This document shows positions 35,496 to 47,795 of a DNA stretch of 64,000 nucleotides, piece after piece (position 1 is the first letter of the stretch; each line of letters begins with the position of its first letter). The stretch is from Xenopus tropicalis. Its lineage: Eukaryota; Chordata; Amphibia; Anura; Pipidae. The position numbers and the translations under genes are program-made. The stretch covers positions 143,848,039 through 143,912,038 of the forward strand of contig NC_030679.2 in assembly GCF_000004195.4 (NCBI RefSeq). Direction: 5' to 3'. The notes beneath the pieces are model-generated. The model searched no databases, was not told the origin of the DNA, and saw only the letters and a list, made by a program, of their open reading frames with translations.

Positions 35496-36735
35496 GGCAT
35501 GAGTGCAGAGCAGAAAGCTGTAACTGATCAGTAAATTCAGGAGACAAAGTGTGGGGCTTTAGCTTGGCAAATTGATACAGTTCTTCCTCAAAATGGCACA
35601 CCCACTGGCACGGCTCCATATTACCCCCAAGTTATAGTAGCCACCCCAGCATCATCTCCTCCCAATCCCATACCATAGTCTCTTGTGTAGATACACTATG
35701 GGCTGCTCCCCTGAGATCAGTGTCCAGAGCTGAGAGTAACAAGCGATGCCAATAATCACTATTGTATTGTTTCAGTCCAACAGCAGGTGGCGCTGTGTTG
35801 CCCCTTTGGTGCCCATATGAGTTCCAGGCGCTGTAGGACTGTTCCACCTCTCGTTGTGTCGCTGACGCTCTGCTAAATAATGAACATAGATTGAAGGTGA
35901 TTGGACAAGCCCTGCTGCCTCATTCTGGCTACTGCTTAGCCGCCCCGACCCATAGCCTCTGTGGCCTGAATGTGTGGCCTGTTCCTGTATAAGAGAGCAC
36001 ATGGTTCCCTTGCCCAGTAGAGGATGCTGGGAGTTGCAGTGCCCCAACCCCCTCCAGTGGCGTAACTATAGAGAAAGCAGACCCTGCGTTCACAGGGGGA
36101 GGGGCCTGGGGCACATGAGGGGTCAGTGGGGCGGGGTTAGGGTTGCCACCTCTGCTAGGTTTTTTCGCTGGGCAGGGGGTGGGTGGTGACATCACGGGGG
36201 TGGGGAAGAGGCAGGGCCGTGATGTCACTGAGGGGAAGAGGCAGGAAGTGATGTCACTGGGCGGGGCTATGACACTATTGGCCATTAATCTGAATGAGTC
36301 CTGCCTGGTTTTCCTAATTTGGAAAACCGGGCAGGAGGTTTTCACCTGGGCCTAGTGATGTCATATTGCAACCCCGGCCAATTCTGATGTCATAAGAGTG
36401 GGCCCGGGACACATGTAATAATAATGGTTATTAATGGAGACATATTGGATAAATAAAAAAACCCTAATCCTGTAGGCAATTATGAATGTGGCTAATGATT
36501 AATCCTATCTGTAACAATGGCCCCTTTATTGGGGCTCCCTATAGATCCTCTCAGGTCCCTGTCTGTGTTTTAATGAAGGGTGGGCGTGTCCTAACGGTCC
36601 CTGCCAGAAGCACAGTAGGAGGGGGAGAGCCAATCACAGCCCTGCACTCACACAAGCACAGACAGGCTTCAGTTCCCTATCAGGTCAGGTCAGGCCACAT
36701 ATGGCCCTACAGTATAGCAAGTCTTATTGTTTGTA
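35496..36735. other. Intergenic; MITE fragments near 36050-36380
   Basis: About 35496-36040 looks unique, with no gene found. At 36056 AGTGGCGTAACTATAGAG begins a dispersed-looking element, and GC-rich stretches containing GTGACATCAC and GATGTCACT repeat to about 36370. No coding exon is supported. Confidence 0.4.
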
Positions 36736-36739
36736 TCTA

Positions 36740-37790
36740 ACGGGGTACCCCTGGAACTATAGCGGGGTGACTGTTACCCCAATGTTTCTATATATCTGTA
36801 ACCTTGTTATGGGCTAAGGGGGCCCAGCCTGAAGGCCAGTTAGGGGGGGGATTTGGGGTGAGTGCTTATTTGTGCCCTGGGTACCCCTGGAACTATAGCA
36901 GGGTGACTGTTACCCCAATGTTTCTATATATCTGTAACCTTGTTATGGGCTAAGGGGGCCCAGCCTGAAGGCCAGTTAGGGGGGGATTTGGGGTGAGTGC
37001 TTATTTGTGCCCTGGGTACCCCTGGAACTATAGCAGGGTGACTGTTACCCCAATGTTTCTATATATCTGTAACCTTGTTATGGGCTAAGGGGGCCCAGCC
37101 TGAAGGCCAGTTAGGGGGGGATTTGGGGTGAGTGCTTATTTGTGCCCTGGGTACCCCTGGAACTATAGCGGGGTGACTGTTACCCCAATGTTTCTATATA
37201 TCTGTAACCTTGTTATGGGCTAAGGGGGCCCAGCCTGAAGGCCAGTTAGGGGGGGATTTGGGGTGAGTGCTTATTTGTGCCCTGGGTACCCCTGGAACTA
37301 TAGCAGGGTGACTGTTACCCCAATGTTTCTATATATCTGTAACCTTGTTATGGGCTAAGGGGGCCCAGCCTGAAGGCCAGTTAGGGGGGGATTTGGGGTG
37401 AGTGCTTATTTGTGCCCTGGGTACCCCTGGAACTATAGCGGGGTGACTGTTACCCCAATGTTTCTATATATCTGTAACCTTGTTATGGGCTAAGGGGGCC
37501 CAGCCTGAAGGCCAGTTAGGGGGGGATTTGGGGTGAGTGCTTATTTGTGCCCTGGGTACCCCTGGAACTATAGCGGGGTGACTGTTACCCCAATGTTTCT
37601 ATATATCTGTAACCTTGTTATGGGCTAAGGGGGCCCAGCCTGAAGGCCAGTTAGGGGGGGATTTGGGGTGAGTGCTTATTTGTGCCCTGGGTACCCCTGG
37701 AACTATAGCGGGGTGACTGTTACCCCAATGTTTCTATATATCTGTAACCTTGTTATGGGCTAAGGGGGCCCAGCCTGAAGGCCAGTTAGG
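36740..37790 (+). repeat. 135-bp tandem repeat, about 8 copies
   Basis: Units contain GGTACCCCTGGAACTATAGC, GTAACCTTGTTATGGGCTAAG and AGGCCAGTTAGGGGGGGATT. Near-identical copies imply recent expansion. Confidence 0.96.
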
Positions 37791-38134
37791 ATCTGAACTT
37801 GCTTGATGCTCCATAGTAACAGGACAGTGACCCTTACCAAGCAATTCCATTGGCCGCCAGTACGGCTCCGCCCAATCTGTGGGGGCCACGGGGCAGATCT
37901 CAGGATACAGATACAGGTGAAGCAGAGAAACCAGGTCATGAATTCCAGGTATGCAAATAATGTGATGCAGCGGCCGGACTTGTAGCCCCACTTGAGTGGC
38001 CTGAGGGCTCCCCAGCTGTGTATTCCTATAGAGCTGAGTAGCGGGGTATTTACTCGCACATTTAGTAAAACTCTAACCTTCGTCATTTTTATTTAATTTA
38101 AAATTTGAGTAAACTCGAGTCCATGGAGCATAAG

Positions 38135-39850
38135 TCCATGCTGATGGTGAGATCTCCTTTCCTCCCCACCCCCAATGTATCACTCATTCCCCCTCTCTGG
38201 GTAGGGAATCCCATAACCTGACTGCCCTTACAGTAAGGAACCCCTTCCTATGCTGATGGTGAGATCTCCTTTCCTCCCCACCCCCAATGTATCACTCATT
38301 CCCCCTCTCTGGGTAGGGAATCCCATAACCTGACTGCCCTTACAGTAAGGAACCCCTTCCTATGCTGATGGTGAGATCTCCTTTCCTCCCCACCCCCAAT
38401 GTATCACTCATTCCCCCTCTCTTGGTAGGGAATCCCATAACCTGACTGCCCTTACAGTAAGGAACCCCTTCCTATGCTGATGGTGAGATCCCCTTTCCTC
38501 CCCACCCCCAATGTATCACTCATTCCCCCTCTCTTGGTAGGGAATCCCATAGCCTGACTGCCCTTACAGTAAGGAACCCCTCCCTATGCTGATGGTGAGA
38601 TCCCCTTTCCTCCCCACCCCCAATGTATCACTCATTCCCCCTCTCTTGGTAGGGAACCCCATAACCTGACTGCCCTTACAGTAAGGAACCCCTTCCTATG
38701 CTGATGGTGAGATCTCCTTTCCTCCCCACCCCCAATGTATCACTCATTCCCCCTCTCTTGGTAGGGAATCCCATAGCCTGACTGCTCTTACAGTAAGGAA
38801 CCCCTTCCTATGCTGATGGTGAGATCCCCTTTCCTCCCCACCCCCAATGTATCACTCATTCCTCCTCTCTTGGTAGGGAATCCCATAACCTGACTGCCCT
38901 TACAGTAAGGAACCCCTTCCTATGCTGATGGTGAGATCTCCTTTCCTCCCCACCCCCAATGTATCACTCATTCCCCCTCTCTTGGTAGGGAATCCCATAA
39001 CCTGACTGCCCTTACAGTAAGGAACCCCTTCCTATGCTGATGGTGAGATCTCCTTTCCTCCCCACCCCCAATGTATCACTCATTCCCCCTCTCTTGGTAG
39101 GGAACCCCATAACCTGACTGCCCTTACAGTAAGGAACCCTTCCTATGCTGATGGTGAGATCTCCTTTCCTCCCCACCCCCCAATGTATCACTCATTCCCC
39201 TCTCTTGGTAGGGAATCCCATAGCCTGACTGCCCTTACAGTAAGGAACCCCTTCCTATGCTGATGGTGAGATCTCCTTTCCTCCCCACCCCCAATGTATC
39301 ACTCATTCCCCCTCTCTTGGTAGGGAACCACATAGCCTGACTGCCCTTACAGTAAGGAACCCCTTCCTATGCTGATGGTGAGATCTCCTTTCCTCCCCAC
39401 CCCCAATGAATCACTCATTCCCCCTCTCTTGGTAGGGAATCCCATAGCCTGACTGCCCTTACAGTAAGGAACCCCTTCCTATGCTGATGTTGAGATCCCC
39501 TTTCCTCCCCACCCCCAATGAAACACTCATTCCCCCTCTCTTGGTAGGGAATCCCATAACCTGACTGCCCTTACAGTAAGGAACCCCTTCCTATGCTGAT
39601 GGTGAGATCTCCTTTCCTCCCCACCCCCAATGAATCACTCATCCCCCCTCTCTTGGTAGGGAATCCCATAACCTGACTGCCCTTACAGTAAGGAACCCCT
39701 TCCTATGCTGATGGTGAGATCTCCTTTCCTCCCCACCCCCAATGAATCACTCATCCCCCCTCTCTTGGTAGGGAATCCCATAACCTGACTGCCCTTACAG
39801 TAAGGAACCCCTTCCTATGCTGATGGTGAGATCTCCTTTCCTCCCCACCC
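38135..39850 (+). repeat. 112-bp tandem repeat, about 15 copies
   Basis: Units contain TATGCTGATGGTGAGATC, CACCCCCAATGTATCACTC and CTGCCCTTACAGTAAGGAAC. TTTGAGTAAACTCGAG lies just left (38104) and GAACTCAAATACC just right (39852), so the array may sit inside a MITE whose ends contain TTTGAG/CTCAAA. Confidence 0.95.
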
Positions 39851-40002
39851 CGAACTCAAATACCAATAATTTGTGAGTTAACAAGCTCAAAAGAACCTCA
39901 AACAGTTTGAATTTGCCTCCCATTGGCTTCTACACCAACTCACAAGCTTCTAGATTAAATGAGGCGAGCCAAGAGTAGCTTTATAAATAAGTGTATATAC
40001 AG

Positions 40003-40341
40003 TTTATTTAATACATAAATAAATTAAATAGTGCATGATACGGGGAGTTACAGTTGTGCCGGGGCAATCAGATCATCATGTACAAAACAAATGAATCTAA
40101 TGGGACCAATGAAATGGACAGGAATATTTATCTCATCCTCAGTCTGAATGGGGGGGGTATTGGGGTTGGAGAAGTTGAGGAAGCGCAAATCCAACCCCCC
40201 AGTCAGTTGCAGTTGGGCTGCGTGATGCGTATTTAACACATTGGCTGCAATTGCGTCAGGTTCAACTCCTGCCAGTAACCACAATGGAGTCACGGGAGAA
40301 AACACTGGCATGATGGGTAAAAAACCTGAATTGGAGGTCAT
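40003..40341 (-). other. Unrecognised minus-strand open frame with poly(A) signal; possible distal 3-prime UTR
   Basis: A 97-codon minus-strand frame (40341 to 40048) ends about 40 bases before AATAAA (minus strand, 40008-40003). I do not recognise the product and see no upstream exon or splice acceptor. It may be the end of a long gal3st4 3-prime UTR, a dispersed repeat, or a chance frame. The arrangement of stop then poly(A) signal is the only positive evidence. Confidence 0.2.
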
Positions 40342-40447
40342 AAATTAACCCTCAGATCTGTGTGGCCGAGGTAGGTATCATACAGACTGATAACAGCTGA
40401 GGTAGGTATTAATAATATGTGTAATGTAAAGTGAATAAATGTGCTAT

Positions 40448-41735
40448 ACAGGTATGGGACCTGTTATCCAGAATGCTCAGGACCTGGGGTTTTCAGGATA
40501 AGGGATCTTTCCCTAACTTGGATCTCCATACCTTAATCTACTAAAAATCATTTAACCATTAAATAAACCCAATAGGGCTGTTCTGCCCCCAATAAGGGGT
40601 AATTATATCTTAGTTGGGATCAAGTACAGGTACTGTTTTATTATTACAGAGAAAAGGGAATCATTTAACCATTAAATAAACCCAATAGGGCTGTTCTGCC
40701 CCCAATAAGGGGTAATTATATCTTAGTTGGGATCAAGTACAGGTACTGTTTTATTATTACAGAGAAAAGGGAATCATTTAACCATTAAATAAACCCAATA
40801 GGGCTGTTCTGCCCCCAATAAGGGGTAATTATATCTTAGTTGGGATCAAGTACAGGTACTGTTTTATTATTACAGAGAAAAGGGAATCATTTAACCATTA
40901 AATAAACCCAATAGGGCTGTTCTGCCCCAATAAGGGGTAATTATATCTTAGTTGGGATCAAGTACAGGTACTGTTTTATTATTACAGAGAAAAGGGAATC
41001 ATTTAACCATGAAATAAACCCAATAGGGCTGTTCTGCCCCCAATAAGGGTAATTATATCTTAGTTGGGATCAAGTACAGGTACTGTTTTATTATTACAGA
41101 GAAAAGGGAATCATTTAACCATTAAATAAACCCAATAGGGCTGTTCTGCCCCAATAAGGGGTAATTATATCTTAGTTGGGATCAAGTACAGGTACTGTTT
41201 TATTATTACAGAGAAAAGGGAATCATTTAACCATTAAATAAACCCAATAGGGCTGTTCTGCCCCCCAATAAGGGGTAATTATATCTTAGTTGGGATCAAG
41301 TACAGGTACTGTTTTATTATTACAGAGAAAAGGGAATCATTTAACCATGAAATAAACCCAATAGGGCTGTTCTGCCCCCAATAAGGGGTAATTATATCTT
41401 AGTTGGGATCAAGTACAGGTACTGTTTTTATTATTACAGAGAAAAGGGAATCATTTAACCATGAAATAAACCAATAGGGCTGTTTCTGCCCCAATAAGGG
41501 GTAATTATATCTTAGTTGGGATCAAGTACAGGTACTGTTTTATTATTACAGAGAAAAGGGAATCATTTAACCATGAAATAAACCCAATAGGGCTGTTCTG
41601 CCCCCCAATAAGGGGTAATTATATCTTAGTTGGGATCAAGTACAGGTACTGTTTTATTATTACAGAGAAAAGGGAATCATTTAACCATTAAATAAACCCA
41701 ATAGGGCTGTTCTGCCCCAATAAGGGGTAATTATA
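40448..41735 (+). repeat. 113-bp tandem repeat, about 11 copies, inside a truncated MITE
   Basis: Begins with TACAGGTATGGGACCTGTTA, which looks like the left end of a dispersed frog element. From about 40550 the unit (CATTTAACCATTAAATAAACC, AATAGGGCTGTTCTGCCCCC, AGTACAGGTACTGTTTTATT) repeats about 11 times. The expected inverted right end is absent: the last unit breaks at 41733. Confidence 0.93.
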
Positions 41736-42003
41736 ACATTTGTAACACTGCCTCTCAGTCTCTGCAGTCTGTAGACATTTAAGGGACCAATGCTTTATAT
41801 ATTGGAGTCAGCTTACATCTAGCCAACTTGCTTCTTCTAGGACAAGTAGTCTATTGACATCTAGCCAAACTCTGGCTTGGTTTCTAAAGTCAGTTGACAT
41901 TTAAGCCAGCCACTGGCGAATTCTGTGAAGTGTGGTCACATATAGCCAACCTTAGGCTTTCCCCTTGGGTCTACTGACCATTTAGCCACTTCTGGCTTAT
42001 TCC

Positions 42004-43090
42004 ATGCAACCACTTCTGGCTAAATACCTGGAGGCACTTCTGACTTATTCTCTTAAGGCACTTCTGGCTAATTTCCTTGAGGCACTTCTGGTTTATTCCC
42101 TGAAGTCACTTCTGGCTTATTCCCTGCAACCACTTCTGGTTTATTCCCTGAAGTCACTTCTGGCTTATTCCCTGCAACCACTTCTGGCTTATTCCCTGCA
42201 ACCACTTCTGGCTTATTCCCTGCAACCACTTCTGGCTTATTCCCTGCAACCACTTCTGGCTTATTCCCTGCAACCACTTCTGGCTTATTCCCTGCAACCA
42301 CTTCTGGCTTATTCCCTGCAACCACTTCTGGCTTATTCCCTGCAACCACTTCTGGCTTATTCCCTGCAACCACTTCTGGCTTATTCCCTGCAACCACTTC
42401 TGGCTTATTCCCTGCAACCACTTCTGGTTTATTCCCTGCAACCACTTCTGGCTTATTCCTGCAACCACTTCTGGCTTATTCCCTGCAACCACTTCTGGTT
42501 TATTCCCTGCAACCACTTCTGGCTTATTCCCTGCAACCACTTCTGGCTTATTCCCTGCAACCACTTCTGGCTTATTCCCTGCAACCACTTCTGGCTTATT
42601 CCCTGCAACCACTTCTGGCTTATTCCCTGCAACCACTTCTGGTTTATTCCCTGCAACCACTTCTGGCTTATTCCCTGCAACCACTTCTGGCTTATTCCCT
42701 GCAACCACTTCTGGTTTATTCCCTGCAACCACTTCTGGCTTATTCCCTGCAACCACTTCTGGTTTATTCCCTGCAACCACTTCTGATGCATTCCATGCAA
42801 CCACTTCTGGCTAAATACCTGGAGGCACTTCTGGCTTATTCTCTTAAGGCACTTCTGGCTTATTCTCTTAAGGCACTTCTGGCTTATTCTCTACAACCAC
42901 ATCTGACTTATTCCCTGCAACCACTTCTGGTTTATTCCATGCAACCACTTCTGACGCATTCCATGCAACCACTTCTGGCTAAATACCTGGAGGCACTTCT
43001 GACTTATTCTCTTAAGGCACTTCTGGCTTATTCCCTGCAACCACTTCTGGCTTATTCTCTGCAACCATGTCTGGCTTATTCCTTGGAGAC
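42004..43090 (-). repeat. 24-bp minisatellite continuous with the end of gal3st4
   Basis: On the minus strand the 24-bp unit encodes NKPEVVAG in the gal3st4 frame. The last units of the CDS (above 43014) belong to the array, which continues about 1 kb past the stop. Variant units with CTCTTAAGGCAC or CTGGCTAAATACC (+ strand) place in-frame TAA or TAG. One unit near 42458 lacks a base and shifts the frame. Left of 42000 the array decays into AGCCA-type words. Confidence 0.95.
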
Positions 43091-44811
43091 ACTGCTAGTT
43101 TATTCACTGGAGCTGCCTCTGGTTTTTTCCCTCGGATCTTCTTTGACCTTTTCTTGGCTTCTAGCTCCTTTTCCTTGGCCCTGTACCGTGCATCTTCTGG
43201 GAACTGCCAGTCATCCAAAAGGTACTTGTATTGCACCTCTGGAGTTATCATTTGGACACATCTGGCCTTGGTGCTGGGCCTGAGATCATGTCTTACTTTC
43301 CAACCTAAGATCTTCTCATCCGTAGGCTGATATGGCTTTATCTCCTCATCCTGTATTTCATCAGCTTTTAAAGGCTTCAAGCCTTCCAGACACAACTCAG
43401 CCAGCTGTTGTCTGCGTTCTCTTAACCTCCTCAATTCCATGTCCATCCTTTCCCTACCAAATCGCTCCACTTTTTCCCAGAAAGTGCGGTTGAAATAGAC
43501 ATAAAGATACCAGTCCAGGGAATTCCAAGCCCGTAACCTCTCAATGTCCTCTTGTTCTAGTTGCGTGGGGGTCTCCCGAGCATTGAGTTTGAATGTCAAT
43601 ATATCATCAAGCTCCCAGCACAGTTCTTCCTTGAGAAGGATAACTGATTCATCAAAGTGCTCGGCAAATAGGACAAGGTTGAAGGCATCTTCCACCGCCC
43701 TTACTCCCTCACTTGCCATTTCCTCTGTGAAAGGCTCATCAGGGTCCATCCCAAGATCGAACCACAGAAGGTTGCGGGCGTAATGATGAGATTCGTTGTT
43801 GGGTCGATAATAAAGAGAAGTGTTGTAGATAAACGCCTTCAGGTTTGGTGCCTCTTTAAAGGTGGGACAGTACGTTCGGTAGTAAGAGAAAGCCGACTCG
43901 GCCATGGCAGCTGGATCCCGTAGAATGGTAAAGTAGAAGGAGTCTGAAGGCATGACCTTGCCAACCTGGAAAGAGAAAACTATTTTCAATGATCTTGTCT
44001 TAAGACCACAATCATTGAATTGTATTTCCTAAATGCATTTATAGTATTAGACCAGTATTGGCCATTTTATAGCCCCGCCCCACTTGCGTTGATCCTACAA
44101 GGGAAAGAGCCATTACCTCTGAAATGTTGAGGCGCATATGATGGCAGAGGATATCGTAGGGCGCCCGGCTGGCATTGTTGAACCCTTTCACCCAGCTGGC
44201 GTTGAAATAACTGGAGTAGTTAAAGTCCCGTTCGTAGGGCAAAGCGAAGTTCAGGGAGTTCCTGTCGCCATAGCGGTGCAAGATGTTCAGGATGGAGCTC
44301 CCCGCTGTCTTGTGGGTCTTCAGGAACATTATGTGATTCTTTGCCCGGCAAGTATCCTCTGAAGCATTGCCGAGAAGCCTCCTGTCAACAACAATACAGT
44401 GTGAGAGCAGAAAAAGAACCCCAACTGGTTGAATTGAGGGTGCTCAACAGCAGAACATGGGGCTTATTTATGAAAGGAGTGCATAGGGCCAATTCACTGT
44501 GGGTTTTTTTTTTACCCATAATGCAAAATAAACTGTCTCAAAAATGCCTTGAAGGATGATTATCACCCTAATGGCCCCGGATTAATTGTCTCCTCTGTAC
44601 TGACATAGGTGGTCTGTTGTAGGTGGCCAAGTCCAACAGAAGGTATTGTACCCACGTGTGAGAGCAGTATGTGAACAGGTGGAGTCGGACAATAGGCCAC
44701 TTACCTTTGCTGGGTGTTGGTGCCCAGAAGCCAAACAGAAACCCCGAGAGTCAGTAGAACAAAAAGCCAGAGCCTCTGGGTTATTTGCCTGCAGAACCGG
44801 ACTAACTTCAT
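43012..44811 (-). CDS. gal3st4: Galactose-3-O-sulfotransferase 4-like, three coding exons
   Basis: Coding exons 44811-44705, 44381-44117 and 43965-43012 join in phase (2 then 0) to 441 residues. Residues about 14-30 are a signal anchor (LWLFVLLTLGVSVWLLG), so this is a type II Golgi protein. LKTHKTAGSS (56-65) is the 5-prime phosphosulfate loop of PAPS sulfotransferases; RDPAAMAESAFSYY (140-153) is the 3-prime phosphate site. HYARNLLWFD and RAWNSLDWYLYVYFNR match GAL3ST4 best among the four GAL3ST enzymes as I recall them, and position beside trappc14 agrees. The family transfers sulfate from PAPS to the 3-OH of galactose on glycans. Several N-glycosylation sequons are present. The tail (about 404-441) is five degenerate octapeptides ending NKPEVP, continuous with a minisatellite. 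A 5-prime intron is likely (acceptor at 44818-44819); GTAAGG at 47576-47571 is a possible donor of a non-coding first exon. Confidence 0.93.
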
Positions 44812-44829
44812 TGTTTCCTAGGGAGAAAG

Positions 44830-45360
44830 TGCTGAGTGTGGGTCACTTGAGTTCATTGAGCAACTTATAACATGAACGGGCCAATTATATGTTGGAGGGC
44901 CTCATCCAATCAAATGGTTATGTCTAAAGGTGCCCATACACCTTCAGATCCGCCCGCTTGGCGATGCTGTTTGCTATGCGTCCAAACAGCTAAACATTCG
45001 CTAAAAGTCGCCGAGATGGTGCAGAAGCCAATGGCAGAGGCCCCTCCCTTTCACTTTAGAGGTTTCGGATTTCTGACACTGGTTTTTGAGTGATGATTTG
45101 AAAAATTTGAGTTTTTCGCCCCAACAATTTGAAAAATTTGCAGTTTCTGCAACTTTTTCCGGCACGGATTTTTTTTTTGTACATTTCGGAGAGTCGGGGA
45201 AATGAGTTAAAAATAAAAATATGACAAATGTTAGAGTTTTACTAAATCTGCACCTTAGTCTATTAATACTCATTTAGGGGCACACTGACTAACATTTCTC
45301 TTTTTTTTTTTTTATTTATAAAAATTAATTTACGTTACATTTACTAAAAAGTCTGAACTG
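44830..45360. other. Region upstream of gal3st4 coding exons; MITE fragments
   Basis: Contains a GTGCCCATACACC motif (about 44931) shared with the MITE cluster at 56-58 kb and AT-rich stretches with TTTGAAAAATTTGAG/CAATTTGAAAAATTTG. No exon is supported. It would be intronic if gal3st4 has an upstream non-coding exon. Confidence 0.35.
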
Positions 45361-45366
45361 GAAAAG

Positions 45367-47090
45367 TCAGGGCCATGGCATAGTGAAGGCCATAGGGGAG
45401 GCCATGGGGGAGGCCATGGGGGAGGCCATAGGGAAGGGCATAGGGGAGGCCATGGGGGAGGCCATAGGGAAGGGCATAGGGGAGGCCATGGGAGAGGCCA
45501 TAGGGAAGACCATAAAGAAGGCCATAGGGGAGGCCATAGGGAAGGGTATAGTGAAGGCCATAGGGGAGGCCATAGGTGAGGCCATAGTGAAGAGCATAGT
45601 GAAGGGCATAGAGAAAAACATAGGGAAAGCCATGGGGGAGGCCATAGGGAAGGGCATAGTGAAGGCTTTAGGGGAGGCCATAGGGATGGGTATAGTGAAG
45701 GCCATAGGGAAGGGCATAGGGAAGGCCATGGGGGAAGCCATAGGGAAGGGCATAGAGAAAAGCATAGGGAAGGCCATGGGGGAGGCTATAGGGGAGGGCA
45801 TAGTGAAGGCCATAGGGGAGGCCATAGGGAAGGGCATTGTGAAGGCCATAGGGGAGGCCATAGGGAAGGGCATAGTGAAGGCCATGGGGGAGGCCATAGG
45901 GAAGGGCATAGAGAAAAGCATAGGGAAGGCCATGAGGGAGGCCATAGGGAAGGGCATAGGGGAGGCCATGGGAGAGGCCATAGGGAAGACCATAAGGAAG
46001 GGCATAGGGAAGGCCATAGGGAAGGGTATAGTGAAGGCCATAGGGGAGGCCATAGGTGAGGCCATAGTGAAGAGCATAGTGAAGGGCATAGAGAAAAACA
46101 TAGGGAAAGCCATGGGGGAGGCCATAGGGAAGGGCATAGTGAAGGCTTTAGGGGAGGCCATAGGGATGGGTATAGTGAAGGCCATAGGGAAGGGCATAGG
46201 GAAGGCCATGGGGGAAGCCATAGGGAAGGGCATAGAGAAAAGCATAGGGAAGGCCATGGGGGAGGCTATAGGGGAGGGCATAGTGAAGGCCATAGGGGAG
46301 GCCATAGGGAAGGTCATTGTGAAGGCCATAGGGGAGGCCATAGGGAAGGGCATAGTGAAGGCCATGGGGGAGGCCATAGGGAAGGGCATAGAGAAAAGCA
46401 TAGGGAAGGCCATGAGGGAGGCCATAGGGAAGGGCATAGGGGAGGCCATGGGAGAGGCCATAGGGAAGACCATAAGGAAGGGCATAGGGAAGGCCATAGG
46501 GAAGGGTATAGTGAAGGCCATAGGGGAGGCCATAGGTGAGGCCATAGTGAAGAGCATAGTGAAGGGCATAGAGAAAAACATAGGGAAAGCCATGGGGGAG
46601 GCCATAGGGAAGGGCATAGTGAAGGCTTTAGGGGAGGCCATAGGGATGGGTATAGTGAAGGCCATAGGGAAGGGCATAGAGAAAAGCATAGGGAAGGCCA
46701 TGGGGGAGGCTATAGGGGAGGGCATAGTGAAGGCCATAGGGGAGGCCATAGGGAAGGGCATTGTGAAGGCCATAGGGGAGGCCATAGGGAAGGGCATTGC
46801 GAAGGCCATAGGGGAGGCCATAGGGAAGGGCATAGTGAAGGCCATGGCGGAGGCCATAGGGAAGGGCATAGAGAAAAGCATAGGGAAGGCAATGGGGGAG
46901 GCTATAGGGGAGGGCATAGTGAAGGGCATGGGGAGGCTATAGGGGAGGCCATAGGGAAGGGCATAGGGGAGGCCATAGGGAAGGGCATAGGGGAGGCCAT
47001 GGGAGAGGCCATAAGGAAGACCATAAGGAAGGGCATAGGGAAGGCCATAGGGGAGGCCACAGGGAAGGCCATAGGGGAGGCCATGTAGAG
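45367..47090 (+). repeat. 12/15-bp minisatellite with 480-bp higher-order repeat
   Basis: Built of GGCCATAGGGGAG and GGCATAGGGAAG words. The distinctive phrase GGCATAGAGAAAAACATAGG occurs at about 45604, 46084 and 46564, exactly 480 bases apart, so blocks of 480 bp are tandem (about three copies). The repeat leaves frames of more than 500 codons open on both strands; low complexity, no splice context and no start context argue against genes. Confidence 0.96.
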
Positions 47091-47795
47091 AAGGGGTATG
47101 AGATCCATCATGGCCATGTGGACCAAGAGATTTGGTCATGGTCGGACCTGGGGTGCATGGCCCACTGGGGCTGGCACCACAGGGGCCCCACACCCCCCCA
47201 AGGGACCCCAGCAGTGTTCCCCATCACCCCCTGTGCATATTTAGGCGCATCGAGAGAGAGGGGGTCCTGTGGGCCACTGTCCCTCCAGCCCAGCCCGACC
47301 CTGGGTTTGGTGCAGACCAAGTGGCATGGTGGGGAGGGGGGCCCAAAAGCCAAGTAGTATTGCCTTGTATGCCCAACAAAGTGCTCTGATGGATGGCATT
47401 GAAGGTGCAAAGTACAGGGCCACAAATAGAACAGAACCCTGGAATGAATCCCTGCCTTGAGGAGATGGAGCAGTACGGGAACCCAGAAGGATCATTCTCA
47501 CCTCCAAGCTACGCAGCTCCCTCGTAGATGTCTCAGGGGGTCTCTCCTCCTCTCACCCTCAGCGTAATCTCCTTACCGAGCGAGGCCGGCACGTCTCCCT
47601 GAAACCCAAAGCAAATGGAAGTGAATTGGGGCACCGAGAAATGGAGGTATCTGCACCCTTTCTGCTCCCAGCTGTTGGTGCTGGGGGGGCAATTAAGTGA
47701 CAGATATCACTGAGCCCCCTACTCAGCTCATGTCAGTAACATTGTGTCAGGGCGAGCAGCATAAAAGGGAGTGTGTGTCTTTATTAAAGGGGTTG
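47091..47795. other. Intergenic or 5-prime gal3st4 region
   Basis: Mixed GC-rich sequence. On the minus strand a donor-like CTCG-GTAAGG ends a possible non-coding exon at 47577. No coding similarity is recognised. Confidence 0.3.

Noticed and set aside
45367..47193. Minus-strand 608-codon and plus-strand 519-codon frames as repeat-rich proteins
   Set aside because: Both are products of the 12/15-bp array; composition is fully explained by the DNA repeat and there is no promoter, splice or homology support. Kept only as a low-probability finding.
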